DNA from: Puniceicoccales bacterium Verruco_01
Lineage (GTDB): Bacteria; Verrucomicrobiota; Verrucomicrobiia; Opitutales; Oceanipulchritudinaceae
Direction of reading: 5' to 3'
NCBI GenBank assembly: GCA_001604565.1
Contig: LVBV01000023.1
Span: forward strand, 1-61,273
Length of the DNA stretch: 61,273 nucleotides
The position numbers and the translations under genes were made by a program. This document shows positions 29,820-39,792 of the stretch, piece after piece (within the stretch, counting starts at the first letter, position 1; each line of letters starts with the position of its first letter). The notes below the pieces were generated by a model. That model was not told the origin of the DNA. It was given only the letters and a program-made list of their open reading frames with translations, and did no database searches.

Positions 29820-29843
29820 TTTGGATGCGCGCGTGCATCCAAA
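29820..29843. repeat. inverted repeat upstream of rsmE
   Basis: Perfect 9-bp arms TTTGGATGC and GCATCCAAA around a 6-nt centre. It lies about 95 bp upstream of the rsmE start and could be a repressor operator or an RNA hairpin. Confidence 0.55.
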
Positions 29844-29957
29844 GATATGTCAGCAAGATCGGCTCGTGGCAATACAACGAAAACCCGGGCCTTTCGTTTG
29901 AGGGAGGGGAGTATCAGTTTCAGAGTCTAGTTTGTAGTTTGGTTAAGCACTTGGGAT

Positions 29958-29994
29958 GCACCGCCGGATCAGGACGATCCGGCGGTGCTTTTGT
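29958..29994 (+). terminator. orphan rho-independent terminator
   Basis: Thirteen-base-pair stem (29958-29970 with 29976-29988), 5-nt loop, then TTTTGT. It faces the plus strand, but the genes on both sides run on the minus strand. It may therefore end a small RNA transcribed from the ~29844-29957 stretch. Confidence 0.75.
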
Positions 29995-30035
29995 ACCCGG
30001 ATGAAAACCCGTCTGTTGCCCCCGCTGACGGGCAC

Positions 30036-30068
30036 AAAAAACGCCGCGCGGATCGCTCCGTGCGGCGT
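30036..30068 (-). terminator. rho-independent terminator of the xyl genes
   Basis: Eleven-position stem with one mismatch and a 4-nt loop, followed on the minus strand by six T. It lies about 25 bp after the xylB stop. Confidence 0.85.
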
Positions 30069-30094
30069 CTTGAAAGGTGCAATCTACAAGCGGC

Positions 30095-31624
30095 CTACTT
30101 GTTCAGGTCCGCGATGGCCCTGAACTCGTCCTTGAGGGCGGGATACAGGGCGCGGTAACGCGGGTAGTACTTCGCGTAGGTCTTCGCGTCCGGGCCGGGA
30201 TTAGCGGCCACGGTCGTCGCGATGCAGGCCTTGGCGGCGCTGCGGACGTCCGGATAGGCACCCGTGCCCACCGCCGCGAGGAGTGCGCCGCCATAGGCTG
30301 CACCCTCGGTGGCGTTCACAAGGGCGATCGGCGTCTCGAAGGCGTCGGCCATCATCTGGCGCCAGAAGGGGCTCCGCGCGCCGCCGCCGGAGGCAACGAT
30401 CGTCTTGGAGCGGATTCCCGCCGTGCGCATGAGTTCGACGGAATCGAGCATGCCGTAGGTGATGCCTTCCATGACGGCGCGCACCATGTGGCTCTTGTTG
30501 TGCCGCAGGGTGAGGCCGATAAAGGCGCCGCGTGCGTACGGATCGGGATGCGGGGCCCTCTCGCCCGAAAGATACGGGAGGAAGAGGAGCCCGTCGCTGC
30601 CCGCCGGAACGGAGGCGGCCATTTCGTCAAACAGGCTGTACACATGCCTGCCGGTGGCCTTCGCCTTGGCGACTTCCTCCGCGCCCAGAGCGTCGCGAAG
30701 CCACTGCAGGCTGCCCGCCGCCGAGAGCATGACGCCCATCATGTGCCACTCGCCGGGAACCGCCGCGCAGAAGGCGTGGAGGCGTCCGTCGGGTTCGGCA
30801 CGGTACTGGCGTGAATGGGCAAAGACCACGCCGCTCGTGCCGAAGGTGGCGCTGATGACGCCCTCCTCGACAATACCGCAGCCGACGGCCTGAGCCGCCT
30901 GGTCGCCGCCGCCGCCCGCGATTGGAGTGCCGGCGACTAGCCCGGTGAGGGCCGCAGCCTCGGGCGAGAGCTTGGCGGAAATCTCGGTGGATTCCGTGAC
31001 GGTGGCCATCCAGCTTTCCGGAATGCCGCAGCCCGCGAGCATTTCCTTGGACCACTTCCGGTTCGGAACATCGAGGAGCGACATGCCCGAGGCGTCGGAA
31101 ACCTCCGTCGCGAAGGCGCCGCTCATCCGGTAGCGGATGTAGTCCTTGGGCAGGAGGATCTTCGCGCATTTGGCAAAAACCTCCGGCTCGTTCTTCTTCA
31201 CCCACAGGACCTTTGGAGCCGTGAAGCCGGGAAGGACCGGGTTGCCGGTGATCGCCAGAATCTTCTCGCGTCCGATCTTCGCGGTGATCTCCGCGCATTC
31301 AGCGGCGGTGCGCTGGTCGTTCCACATGATGCAGGGACGCAGAACCTTCCCCGCCTTGTCCAGCATCACGAGACCGTGCATCTGGCCGGAAAGGCCGATG
31401 CCCGCGACATCCGAGCCCGTCTTCCCCGCCTTGGCGAGGACGGTTTTGATGCCCTGAACCGTCGCCTTCCACCAATCCTCCGGATCCGCCTCCGCCCAGA
31501 GCGGGCGGGGCGTCCGGAAGGGGTATTCGGGCGCGTCCGAGGCAAGAACCTTGCCGGAAACGTCGATGAGCAGCACCTTCGTCGAGGAGGTGCCTACGTC
31601 GAGACCGAGAAAGCAGGCGGCCAT
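30095..31624 (-). CDS. xylB: xylulokinase
   Basis: 509 residues, FGGY kinase family. It phosphorylates D-xylulose to xylulose-5-phosphate, which enters the pentose phosphate pathway. Motifs: N-terminal phosphate loop LGLDVGTSSTKVLLID, MHGLVMLD, WNDQRT, catalytic Asp in GGGGDQAAQAVG, and the C-terminal ATP-site stretch IVASGGGARSPFWRQMMAD. Length is standard. It follows xylA by 18 bp on the same strand and is closed by the terminator at 30036, so the pair forms a xylAB operon. Confidence 0.96.
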   Translation of the reverse strand: MAACFLGLDVGTSSTKVLLIDVSGKVLASDAPEYPFRTPRPLWAEADPEDWWKATVQGIKTVLAKAGKTGSDVAGIGLSGQMHGLVMLDKAGKVLRPCIMWNDQRTAAECAEITAKIGREKILAITGNPVLPGFTAPKVLWVKKNEPEVFAKCAKILLPKDYIRYRMSGAFATEVSDASGMSLLDVPNRKWSKEMLAGCGIPESWMATVTESTEISAKLSPEAAALTGLVAGTPIAGGGGDQAAQAVGCGIVEEGVISATFGTSGVVFAHSRQYRAEPDGRLHAFCAAVPGEWHMMGVMLSAAGSLQWLRDALGAEEVAKAKATGRHVYSLFDEMAASVPAGSDGLLFLPYLSGERAPHPDPYARGAFIGLTLRHNKSHMVRAVMEGITYGMLDSVELMRTAGIRSKTIVASGGGARSPFWRQMMADAFETPIALVNATEGAAYGGALLAAVGTGAYPDVRSAAKACIATTVAANPGPDAKTYAKYYPRYRALYPALKDEFRAIADLNK

Positions 31625-31642
31625 GTTCGCGTCCGTGATTGA

Positions 31643-32965
31643 CTACTTGATGTAGCTGTTGAAGAGGCTTTCCAGCATCTCCTGGCGTCCGCTCTTGAGG
31701 GTCGCGATCGGGTCGGGCTGGGACAGCGCGATCTTTTCGAGGCTCTCGAAGGACTCCTTGCCCGCCTCGATGGAGGCGCCGATGCCGGAATCCCAGCTGG
31801 CGTAACGGTCGGCGACAAACTGGTCGATCTTGCCATCCTTCTTGATTGCGGCGGCGATCTTGAGGCCGCGTGCGAAGGCGTCCATGCCCGCGATGTGCGA
31901 AAGGAACATATCGTCGATCTGGAAGCTCTCGCGGCGGCGGTGCGCGTCGAAGTTCAGGCCGCCGGTCGTAAAGCCGCCCATCTTGAGGACCGCGAGCATC
32001 GTCTTGGTCGTGAGATAGAGGTCGGTCGGGAAGCAGTCGGTGTCCCAGCCGAGGTTCGGCGTGCCGTCGTTGGCGTCGATCGATCCCAGGGCGTTGTTGT
32101 CAACACACACGGCGAGCTCGTGCTCCATCGTGTGGTTGGCCAGCGTCGCGTGGTTCGTCTCGATGTTGAGTTTGAAGTGCTCGGTCAGGCCGTAGGCGCG
32201 CAGGAAGTTGAGGCAGGTCGCCGCGTCGCTGTCGTACTGGTGGGTGGTGGGCTCTTTGGGCTTCGGCTCGATGTAGAAGGGACCCTTGAAGCCGATCTTC
32301 TTCTTGTAATCCACCGCCATGTGCATGAAGGCGGCCATGTGGTCCAGCTCACGCTTCATGTTGGTATTGAGGAGGGTGTTGTAGCCTTCACGGCCACCCC
32401 AGAAAACGTAGCCCTCGCCGCCGAGGCGGTGGGTGACTTCCATGGCCTTCTTCACCTGGCCCGCGCAGTGGACAAAGATCGACGCGCTGGGGCTTGTGGA
32501 GGCACCCTGCATGAAGCGCGGATTGCCGAACATGTTGGCCGTGCCCCAGAGGAGCTTCTTGCCGGTCGCCTTCTGCATGGCCTCCAGCTTGTCCGCCACC
32601 TTGTCGAGGTTGGCGTTCGACTCGGCGAGCGTCGCGCCCTCGGGGGCGATGTCGCGGTCGTGGAAGCAGTAGAAATCGAGCTGGCACTTGTCGAGGAACT
32701 CGAAAAACACGTCAACGCGCTTGAGGGCGTTGTCCACGGAGTTGGAACCGTCGTCCCAGGGCATGATCGCCGTCGGGTCGCCGAACTGATCCTTCAGCGA
32801 GCCACGCATCGTGTGCCAGTAGGCGCAAGCGAAGCGGAGATGATCCTTCATCTTCTTGCCGTCAACAACCTCCTCGGGGTTGTAATACTTGAAGGCGAAG
32901 GGATTCGTGGAACCGGCTCCCTCAAAGTTGATTTTTTGAACGTCGAAGTAGGACTTCTTTGCCAT
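31643..32965 (-). CDS. xylA: xylose isomerase (class II)
   Basis: 440 residues, the length of the long class of xylose isomerases. It interconverts D-xylose and D-xylulose with two divalent metal ions. Seen: catalytic His102 and Asp105 in [13 protein letters not shown], metal ligand Glu233 in [27 protein letters not shown], and [16 protein letters not shown]. First gene of the xylAB pair. The 200 bp upstream should hold the promoter; I could not identify a xylose-regulator site. Confidence 0.97.
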   Translation of the reverse strand: MAKKSYFDVQKINFEGAGSTNPFAFKYYNPEEVVDGKKMKDHLRFACAYWHTMRGSLKDQFGDPTAIMPWDDGSNSVDNALKRVDVFFEFLDKCQLDFYCFHDRDIAPEGATLAESNANLDKVADKLEAMQKATGKKLLWGTANMFGNPRFMQGASTSPSASIFVHCAGQVKKAMEVTHRLGGEGYVFWGGREGYNTLLNTNMKRELDHMAAFMHMAVDYKKKIGFKGPFYIEPKPKEPTTHQYDSDAATCLNFLRAYGLTEHFKLNIETNHATLANHTMEHELAVCVDNNALGSIDANDGTPNLGWDTDCFPTDLYLTTKTMLAVLKMGGFTTGGLNFDAHRRRESFQIDDMFLSHIAGMDAFARGLKIAAAIKKDGKIDQFVADRYASWDSGIGASIEAGKESFESLEKIALSQPDPIATLKSGRQEMLESLFNSYIK

Positions 32966-33126
32966 GTGTTTATCTCTCTTGAAACAGGGTTTCTGTAGAT
33001 TGGAAAACGGTGTTACTATCGGTCAACATCAAACCGTTCGCGAGGCGGCCTGTGTTCTAATAATTGAAGGAAAACGGCCTCACTGCAACCGAACTGGGCC
33101 GCTTTTGAGGAGCTCCGTACAAGGAA

Positions 33127-33154
33127 GGGACCCCGTCGCGCTGGAAGGGGTCCC
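33127..33154 (-). terminator. probable terminator hairpin
   Basis: Eight-base-pair stem GGGACCCC with GGGGTCCC around a 12-nt loop, 19 bp after the stop of the PilM-PEGA-TonB fusion gene. The T-run is poor, so termination strength is uncertain. Confidence 0.55.
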
Positions 33155-33172
33155 GGAAAAGAACAAATGGGA

Positions 33173-35668
33173 TTACTGGCCGGAGATCTCCACCGGGATC
33201 ACGATCTCCACGCGCATCGGGAAACCCTTGCGGCGGGCGGGATTGAAGACCCATCCGCGGACCGAGTCGATGATCGCGAGGACCGCCGCGTCGGAAAGAC
33301 CGCTGCCCGCGACCAGTTCCGCATCCTCCACCCTGCCGCCCTGGTCGATGACAAAGCGGATGAGCACCTTGCCATTGAAACCGGCAATGAGGCGGGCCGG
33401 AACAACGACCTTGGCGCCACCCTCGTGCGAGGGCAGGACATCCAGTTCTGTGGCGCGCGTGATGATGCGGTTAAGCGGCAGGAGCTTGTAGCTGCGGGAA
33501 ACCGCCCCACCGAAGGGAACGGCAACCGACCCGCCCTCGGGCTCGTAGCCGTCGAGCTTGATGGAGAGATCAAGAACGCCTTCCGCCACGTCGGAGAGTT
33601 CCAGCGGGGTCTTGCCGAGTTCGCGGCCAGCCGCACTGACGGTGGCGCCCTCGGGCACCGTGGTCACGGTGAGTTTGGAAGGCTTGTATTCAAAGGCCGT
33701 GGCGCTCGTTTCGCCGGACTTCACCTCGAAGGAGGCGGAGTAATCCTTCCAGCCCTCGCGGCGGAAGCTGATCGAATAGCTGCCGGGCTTGAGGCCGTCC
33801 ACCGTCGCGGGAGTGCGTCCCTTGAGAATCGAGGCATCCTCCACGCCGGCGCCCTCGCTGACGGGGGTGATGACGTAGGTGACGCCTTCCGGATTCGTCG
33901 CGACCGAGACGCTGCCTGTATCCACGGCAAGGGCGACATCCTCAAGGCTCGTCGTACGGCCCGGGGTCACCTCCACCTGCCTCGACACGCTCTTGAAACC
34001 CTTCTTTCGGATTTCGACCGTATAAGTGCCGGCGGGAATGTCGTACACCATGACCGGGGAAAGACCCTTCACCTGACCGTCGATGGAAACCTCCGCATCT
34101 ACGGGGCTCGTCTGCACGGAAATGTTGCCGTTGACCGGCGCGGGCGGAACTTCCTCCACCACCGGAGCGGGCGCGGGAGTCTCAACTGGTGCAGTGGGAG
34201 CGGGAACGGCTGGCGTCTCCGGAACGGGCTCGGGCGCCTTCTGCTCGGGCGCCGCGACGACCGGGGCCGGAGTGGGTTTGGGGGCGGGCTGCTTCTTGCT
34301 GCCGGAGAACATCACAAAGGCGATGACCACCACGGCCACGAGAGCCGCGGCGCCGATGCCCGCGTAAAGGAGGGGCTTCTTCGAGCCGGGAGCCGCCGCC
34401 TTGGGGGCGGCGCTCTTTGGAGCTTCCGCCTTCGGAGCCGCTTTGACGGGCGCAGGGGCCGGAACCGTCTTCGCCGGTGCGGGTGCCGCCTTCGCAGGAA
34501 CAGGTGCGCTCTTGACGGGCGCCTGGGCACTCTTTGCAGGAGCGGGCGCGCTCTTGGGTGCCTCCGCTTTCGGCGCTTCGGCCTTGGGAGCTTCCGCCTT
34601 CGGGGCGGGCTTTTCCGGTGCCGGCGCCGCGCTCTTTGCGGGAGCCGGGGCGGGAGCCTGGGCGGGCGCCGCGCTCTTGGGCAGCGAGGCGAACACCGAG
34701 GCGATCTCCGGAGCGTTCTGGGCAAGATCGATCATCCACGGGTCCGAGGACGTCGCCTGAAGGAGGCGCGCCGTGGCGTAGGAGGCCGCCTGAAGATACG
34801 CAGGGGCGTCGGGCGCCTCCATGGGGACCGGCGCCGCAAGAGCCTTGAGACCCGACGCATCGGCCAACTTGCCGGAAAGAAGGGCATTCCGCGAGGACGG
34901 CAAGCCGCCGACACAGATGTAGGCGGGCGCCGGTATGCCGGCCAGCCCCGGGGAAAGGCGGGCCTTGAGCTTGTCGGAAAGTGGGGCGACAAGTTTCGCT
35001 GCGTGCTCGTCAAAATCGTAAAGGTCGCCGTAGAAGAGCTTTGCGGCGCTGCCCGGGAACTTGAGACCCAAGGCCGCCATCACCTGCTCCAGAATGGCGT
35101 CTGTGCCAGTGTCGAGCGTGCCCGCGTAATGGACAAGGTCCTTTGTGACGACGAGCAGCCGCGTGGCAGCGGGCAGGAGGTCGATGTAGAGGACGTTTTT
35201 GTCCACGGCTCCGGAGGCCACCGCGCCCTGCAGGGCCGCCACGGCGTCAACGCCGCGGCAGTAGAGCTTCGCGGAGGCGACGCCGAGAACGGAAATCTGC
35301 TTCATGCGTTCGGCAATGGCCGCCTTGCTGAAGCAGATCATGTGGACCGTCGCGCCGGGTACGACCGCCAGACGCAGGTCAGCCGCGTCAATGCCCGAGA
35401 TTTTCTGCGCCTCGGCGGCAAGGGCGTCGGCGGAGGTCATCGCGGACGGCTTCACGGGGAAAACCGCGAAGGGCATCGAAGCCTGCACCACCTGTGCCTT
35501 CGACGGATCAAGAGAAGCTTTGACCTCCTCTGCGGCATCATCGAACTCCTTGCCTGCCAGGAACTTGACATTAGAAAGGATCAACTTGCCTGAGGAATTG
35601 GCAGCGGTGGCGGCAATGAATTCTCGCTCGGCAAGGGCGATGAACGGGGTTTGTTCAGCGGCACTCAT
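33173..35668 (-). CDS. PilM-like / PEGA / TonB C-terminal fusion protein
   Basis: 831 residues with an unusual order: cytoplasmic domain (1-325) resembling the actin-like PilM of type IV pilus and type II secretion systems (VLYIDLLPAATRLLVV, GTDAILEQVMAALGL), an Ala/Pro/Lys-rich linker (330-430), one membrane segment (431-457), a Pro-rich periplasmic linker, three PEGA domains (514-581, 583-662, 664-730) and a TonB C-terminal domain (745-831, with GKVLIRFVIDQGGRVEDAELVAGSG). The ATP-site residues of PilM are hard to recognise, so it may not hydrolyse ATP. It is last in the pilus-like gene run, about 140 bp after pilC. TonB-type C-termini usually contact outer-membrane receptors or secretins. 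Confidence 0.8.
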   Translation of the reverse strand: MSAAEQTPFIALAEREFIAATAANSSGKLILSNVKFLAGKEFDDAAEEVKASLDPSKAQVVQASMPFAVFPVKPSAMTSADALAAEAQKISGIDAADLRLAVVPGATVHMICFSKAAIAERMKQISVLGVASAKLYCRGVDAVAALQGAVASGAVDKNVLYIDLLPAATRLLVVTKDLVHYAGTLDTGTDAILEQVMAALGLKFPGSAAKLFYGDLYDFDEHAAKLVAPLSDKLKARLSPGLAGIPAPAYICVGGLPSSRNALLSGKLADASGLKALAAPVPMEAPDAPAYLQAASYATARLLQATSSDPWMIDLAQNAPEIASVFASLPKSAAPAQAPAPAPAKSAAPAPEKPAPKAEAPKAEAPKAEAPKSAPAPAKSAQAPVKSAPVPAKAAPAPAKTVPAPAPVKAAPKAEAPKSAAPKAAAPGSKKPLLYAGIGAAALVAVVVIAFVMFSGSKKQPAPKPTPAPVVAAPEQKAPEPVPETPAVPAPTAPVETPAPAPVVEEVPPAPVNGNISVQTSPVDAEVSIDGQVKGLSPVMVYDIPAGTYTVEIRKKGFKSVSRQVEVTPGRTTSLEDVALAVDTGSVSVATNPEGVTYVITPVSEGAGVEDASILKGRTPATVDGLKPGSYSISFRREGWKDYSASFEVKSGETSATAFEYKPSKLTVTTVPEGATVSAAGRELGKTPLELSDVAEGVLDLSIKLDGYEPEGGSVAVPFGGAVSRSYKLLPLNRIITRATELDVLPSHEGGAKVVVPARLIAGFNGKVLIRFVIDQGGRVEDAELVAGSGLSDAAVLAIIDSVRGWVFNPARRKGFPMRVEIVIPVEISGQ

Positions 35669-35810
35669 GATAATGGGGGCAATGGGAAAACGTTAAGTAA
35701 AGGCGGCTCCCACGAAGTTAGGAGCGACCCCTGCATGATACAAACTAAAAACGGCAGAAACCGCGCTCCGCTTACCCGCAGGCAGTTGGAAAAACGCGGT
35801 TTCCGGAGGA

Positions 35811-37061
35811 TTATTTACTCAGGCCGCTCTGCTTCATCACGACCGAGCCGAGGTTGAACATCGGGTAGTACACCGCGAAGATGATACCGCCGACGACAAC
35901 CGCCAGTACGCCGAGCATGAGAGGCTCCATGAGTTTGTTCACGATCTCGGCCTGCGCCTCCACCTCGTCCTCGGCTGCATTGGCCACGCGGGTCAGGATG
36001 GGGCCCGCGCTGCCGGTGTGGGCGGCCAGGCGCAGGAAGGCCAGAATCTTGGCGGCATCCTTGCCGAAGATGTGCTGGTTGTAGGCGAAAGCCACATGGA
36101 TGTCGTCGCCGGCGATGACGCGCTGGCCCGTGTCCAGCAGCGCCGCGCGCATTTCGGGGTGACCGGAGGCCAGCGCGGTGATCTCAAAGGCGCGTCCAAT
36201 GCGCGTGCCGTTTGTGAGCAGCATGGAGAGAACGCGGAACATCTTTGCAATCAGCATCTTGCGATAAAGGGGCCCAATGACGGGGGCGTTGAGCATGAAC
36301 TTGCCCATCGCCTTGGAATTCATGATCTGGCGCCGCTTGGAGACGATGTAGGCGACAACGCCGATTGAAATAAGCCAGAAGAGCGGCGAGCCGCGCACCA
36401 GGTCCGAGAACCCCATGACAATCTTCGTGATGAGAGGCAGGTCTGCGTTGAAACTCTTGTACTGCTGCGCCATCGCCGGGATCAGCTTCACGCTGACGAA
36501 CATGACGCAGATGAACGCCATGACGGCCACAATGGCCGGATAGGTCATGCCGCTCTTGATCTTGCCCGCGATGAGGGCGGAACGCTTCTCATACGTGGCA
36601 AGGCTCTGGAGGACGGGTTTCAAGTCGCCGTTCGTCTCGCCCGCGCGCAGGATCGCCACGCTCGACTCGGTGAAGACATCGGGATACTTCGACATCGAGT
36701 CGGACATCGTCTTGCCGCTGCGCATATCGCGCATCATCTCGCCGATGATGCCGCGGAAGTAGGGACTGGGCTGCTGCATGGAGACGATGCCCATGCTCTC
36801 CACCATGCCTGTGCCGATGCCAATGCACTCGATGATGCCCTCGTAAAAGTCCGCGAGGTCCTTGGAGGTGGGCCGCTTGTTGACGCCGAGTGCGCCCAGG
36901 CCCAGGTCCATCGGGGAGATCTTTTCGACCTTCACCACGTCGTCGTGGGTGACGCCCGCGCCGAGCGTGGCGGTCTCCTCGTCCTCGGTCAGCACAATCG
37001 TCTCGCGCTTGTGTCCGGAATAGGAGTTCTCGATTTTGACCTTGTAGAGCTGTTTGTTCAT
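35811..37061 (-). CDS. pilC: type IV pilus / type II secretion platform protein (PilC/GspF)
   Basis: 416 residues. Polytopic inner-membrane platform that couples the assembly ATPase to pilin insertion. Residues ~1-60 are a cytoplasmic extension (MNKQLYKVKIENSYSG); two T2SSF domains follow (~68-190, ~272-395), with LADFYEGIIECIGIGTGMVESM...GKTMSDSMSKYPDVFTESSVAILRAGETNGDL and membrane helices around 170-195, 215-245 and 385-405. It lies between the pseudopilin genes and the PilM-like fusion gene. No PilB or PilT ATPase is in the window. Confidence 0.9.
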   Translation of the reverse strand: MNKQLYKVKIENSYSGHKRETIVLTEDEETATLGAGVTHDDVVKVEKISPMDLGLGALGVNKRPTSKDLADFYEGIIECIGIGTGMVESMGIVSMQQPSPYFRGIIGEMMRDMRSGKTMSDSMSKYPDVFTESSVAILRAGETNGDLKPVLQSLATYEKRSALIAGKIKSGMTYPAIVAVMAFICVMFVSVKLIPAMAQQYKSFNADLPLITKIVMGFSDLVRGSPLFWLISIGVVAYIVSKRRQIMNSKAMGKFMLNAPVIGPLYRKMLIAKMFRVLSMLLTNGTRIGRAFEITALASGHPEMRAALLDTGQRVIAGDDIHVAFAYNQHIFGKDAAKILAFLRLAAHTGSAGPILTRVANAAEDEVEAQAEIVNKLMEPLMLGVLAVVVGGIIFAVYYPMFNLGSVVMKQSGLSK

Positions 37062-37182
37062 TTGGGGGGAGAGTAGTAACTGATTGGGGAATCCCTCGTC
37101 CTGGATGGAACCGTCGTTGAGAACAAGTTAAAATACCTGAGTCACGCTTGCCGGTATGAAGCGCTTTCCCGGCCTAGATCAC

Positions 37183-39777
37183 TTACCATTGCTTGATGAA
37201 TAGCCAGTTTCCACTGTTCAGGTTGATGGAATTACACTCGACCTTGCCCATCACCATGCTGTTGGTAATGTTGACATGCCCGTTGTAATACAGAGTGCCA
37301 AACAGACGCCCCTTGAGTTCCATCGTGTCATTGACAGTGCTGGCAACAAAAATTGTAATTGGATGCTGAACACTTCCAAACACAGAACCACCGGAGGATG
37401 ATGCGTAGGACCCGTCGGCATTCATATTAACTTTAACATCACTATTATTCAGGGAGAGATTCTTTACATACAATATGACGTCGCCCTCCGTAACAATCTG
37501 ACCAGGGCCATTGAAATTCAGTCCGTAAATATAATACGTACCACCAGTCAGATAGATAATGGAATTGGCTCCATCGAGGGTAAACGTGCAATTGTACGTG
37601 CCCGAATCAAGAACTACGTTTCCCGAATAATTAGTCTGCGACGATATGTACTTATTGCGTGTGGAATTTGCCGCGCTGTTGACAGAAATCCATGAATTGT
37701 TCTGGGCACTCCAAGTCGGAACCGTCACCATGGGAACGGTCGTGGAGCTGTTAGCAATGATCGGCATCTTGTAGCCATTGGGGACCTCATTCACGATGAT
37801 GGTGTCACCCGAGTTTCCATTCACGGTACCACCATTTCCCTCGGTTCCGTTCCCGTATCGGTTTGAGTAATAGGAACCCACGATGGAGCACGTCTTTGTC
37901 TGATAGGCGGTCGAATCTTCCGCATTAAAGATTTTGTAATGGATGTTGCTGTTCAATGTCACATTCGGATTTCCAGTGACATATAGATTGAGCCCCATCG
38001 TGTAACCACCGTTGAGGTTGAAAGAGCAGCTTTTCAAAACCTGGATAGACCCCTGCACATACGCCTTGTCCAGGCTGTTCCTTATGTAGTTCACCTTCAT
38101 GACCGTGGTGGCCTCCTTCATATCCATATTCGAGTAGGAAGCTGTTACCATCGACGAAGCATTCAAGAATGGAGCGTATGGATCATTAGCGTAAATTAAG
38201 GATTGCGCCTTGAACGTTGTATTCTGGCTGATGGGAGGGGCTGTGCCACCGGGTAGCACAAAATAGGAAGAGGACGCCGGATCCGCGCCATTTATGGTAT
38301 AATAAATACGGTAAATCTCACCCGAGTCACCGGTTTCATCAGCACTTGCCACAAGAAGTGGAGTAGCAGGAGACATTTTCACACTCAAATTGGACGAAAA
38401 GGTGCTGTTGTTCGGAGGAGTGAATGCAACACTTGGCAAATTGGATTTGCTTAGATTCAGCGCTAATGTGGCAGCGCTAGATTTCGCAATGAGTGCGGAG
38501 TACGGCCTCGTGACAACGGAGCTCCAGTTCTGGACACGTGCCACCACAGAGGCCCCGCTGTCGAAGTAACGGGGTTCCGCCGCAAAGCTGTAGCGCCCCG
38601 CAGAACCGATTGAATCGACAGCAACCGCAGTGTGGGTGTTCAGAATCCCTCCAACTGTGTTGTCAAAAAATGCGTAAATGGAAATGTAGCCGAGAATCGG
38701 CGAAAGGCGTGGCTTGGACAGGATTGAGGATAGTGTCTCACTGCCAGACGCACCGCTCAGACTATCCATACGCACGCGAAAGAGGTTGTAGGTTGTCTGA
38801 CCGTACAAAGGCTTGTGCGCCACGTCGCCCAGTGTTACGGTTCCCGATGTCGTCCCCGAGGCGGTAATGGCATCGGTATTTTTCACACGATCCACTGTAA
38901 AATTCGGCGTCACCGGGGTAATCGTCACGCCCGCGCGCCCATAGGAAATTGCGCCAACGGAATTTTGGGAGACGCTCGTGATGGTGATTGACGTGCCCGG
39001 ATAATATTTCAGGCTGGAAAAATCAACGGCGTAAGTCTTGTCGTAATCGTTCGAGAAGGGCGGCGTCGCTTCGTCAAGGTTCCCCACCCCGACGAGTGTG
39101 CAATACATGTCTTTGATGGTACCCGTCGTGGCTTTTGCGAGGATGTAAAATGCGTTGCCGCCGGTCCAATCGATCTGAGTCAGGGCGTCGAGGGTGGCCT
39201 GCGCCGGGGAAATCATCCACTTCACCTGCGTGAGATCGTAATAGGCAACGGCAAGACTTGTCGTGAAACCGAAGAGGTTGTCCGGCTTCTCCATGGTTTC
39301 CTCGGAAACGTCGTCGCCGTTGGATCCGCCGCTCGTCGTGATCGCGCGGTAACTCTGCCGGTCCATGAGGGAAAGGCCCGTGGTATGCAGATTCTGCCGC
39401 TGTGCGATAGTGGAAAGGCCAAGAAGAAAGGGGCTGGTGGAAACACTCTTGCCGGTGGCACCATGTGTTGTAACCGTGCCCGCGGGGAGATCCTCGACGG
39501 TGCTGGTAAAGTCCAGACTTCCGCCCTGCGCGTGGATCACGCCGAATTCACCCGCGGAGCTGCCCCACACATTCGCATTGTCGCTCGGGGCTTTGACACC
39601 CTCCGCCGCGAACTGCGTCTGGAGGTTCGCCCACGTGTTGCGGTCGGTGGTGGCGAGGGCTTCACGTCTTGCGAGGGAAATTTCGCCCGCTGTGAAAACC
39701 GTGGTGGCCATGAAGCCTGCGATGATAACAGAGGCAAGGATGACCTCGACGAGTGTGAATCCGAATTTCCGCTTCAT
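37183..39777 (-). CDS. 864-residue prepilin-like protein
   Basis: Begins with a class III prepilin signal, MKRKFGFTLVEVILASVIIAGF, cut before Phe7, but has more than 800 further residues, far beyond a normal pseudopilin (120-250). The body is Ser/Thr/Asn-rich and beta-rich. A segment near residues 465-525 (YRIYYTINGADPASSSYF) resembles the chitobiase C-terminal/CHB_HEX_C_1 bacterial domain. The C-terminal ~150 residues look like a repetitive beta-solenoid ending GRLFGTLYYNGHVNITNS...NWLFIKQW. The 3' half is visibly more AT-rich than its neighbours. It could be a tip adhesin-type minor pilin. Confidence 0.78.
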   Translation of the reverse strand: MKRKFGFTLVEVILASVIIAGFMATTVFTAGEISLARREALATTDRNTWANLQTQFAAEGVKAPSDNANVWGSSAGEFGVIHAQGGSLDFTSTVEDLPAGTVTTHGATGKSVSTSPFLLGLSTIAQRQNLHTTGLSLMDRQSYRAITTSGGSNGDDVSEETMEKPDNLFGFTTSLAVAYYDLTQVKWMISPAQATLDALTQIDWTGGNAFYILAKATTGTIKDMYCTLVGVGNLDEATPPFSNDYDKTYAVDFSSLKYYPGTSITITSVSQNSVGAISYGRAGVTITPVTPNFTVDRVKNTDAITASGTTSGTVTLGDVAHKPLYGQTTYNLFRVRMDSLSGASGSETLSSILSKPRLSPILGYISIYAFFDNTVGGILNTHTAVAVDSIGSAGRYSFAAEPRYFDSGASVVARVQNWSSVVTRPYSALIAKSSAATLALNLSKSNLPSVAFTPPNNSTFSSNLSVKMSPATPLLVASADETGDSGEIYRIYYTINGADPASSSYFVLPGGTAPPISQNTTFKAQSLIYANDPYAPFLNASSMVTASYSNMDMKEATTVMKVNYIRNSLDKAYVQGSIQVLKSCSFNLNGGYTMGLNLYVTGNPNVTLNSNIHYKIFNAEDSTAYQTKTCSIVGSYYSNRYGNGTEGNGGTVNGNSGDTIIVNEVPNGYKMPIIANSSTTVPMVTVPTWSAQNNSWISVNSAANSTRNKYISSQTNYSGNVVLDSGTYNCTFTLDGANSIIYLTGGTYYIYGLNFNGPGQIVTEGDVILYVKNLSLNNSDVKVNMNADGSYASSSGGSVFGSVQHPITIFVASTVNDTMELKGRLFGTLYYNGHVNITNSMVMGKVECNSINLNSGNWLFIKQW

Positions 39778-39792
39778 AGCATGATCTCCTTG

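Noticed and set aside
29813..30004. A 63-codon ORF over the orphan terminator
   Set aside because: It reads through a strong terminator stem and has no homologous features.
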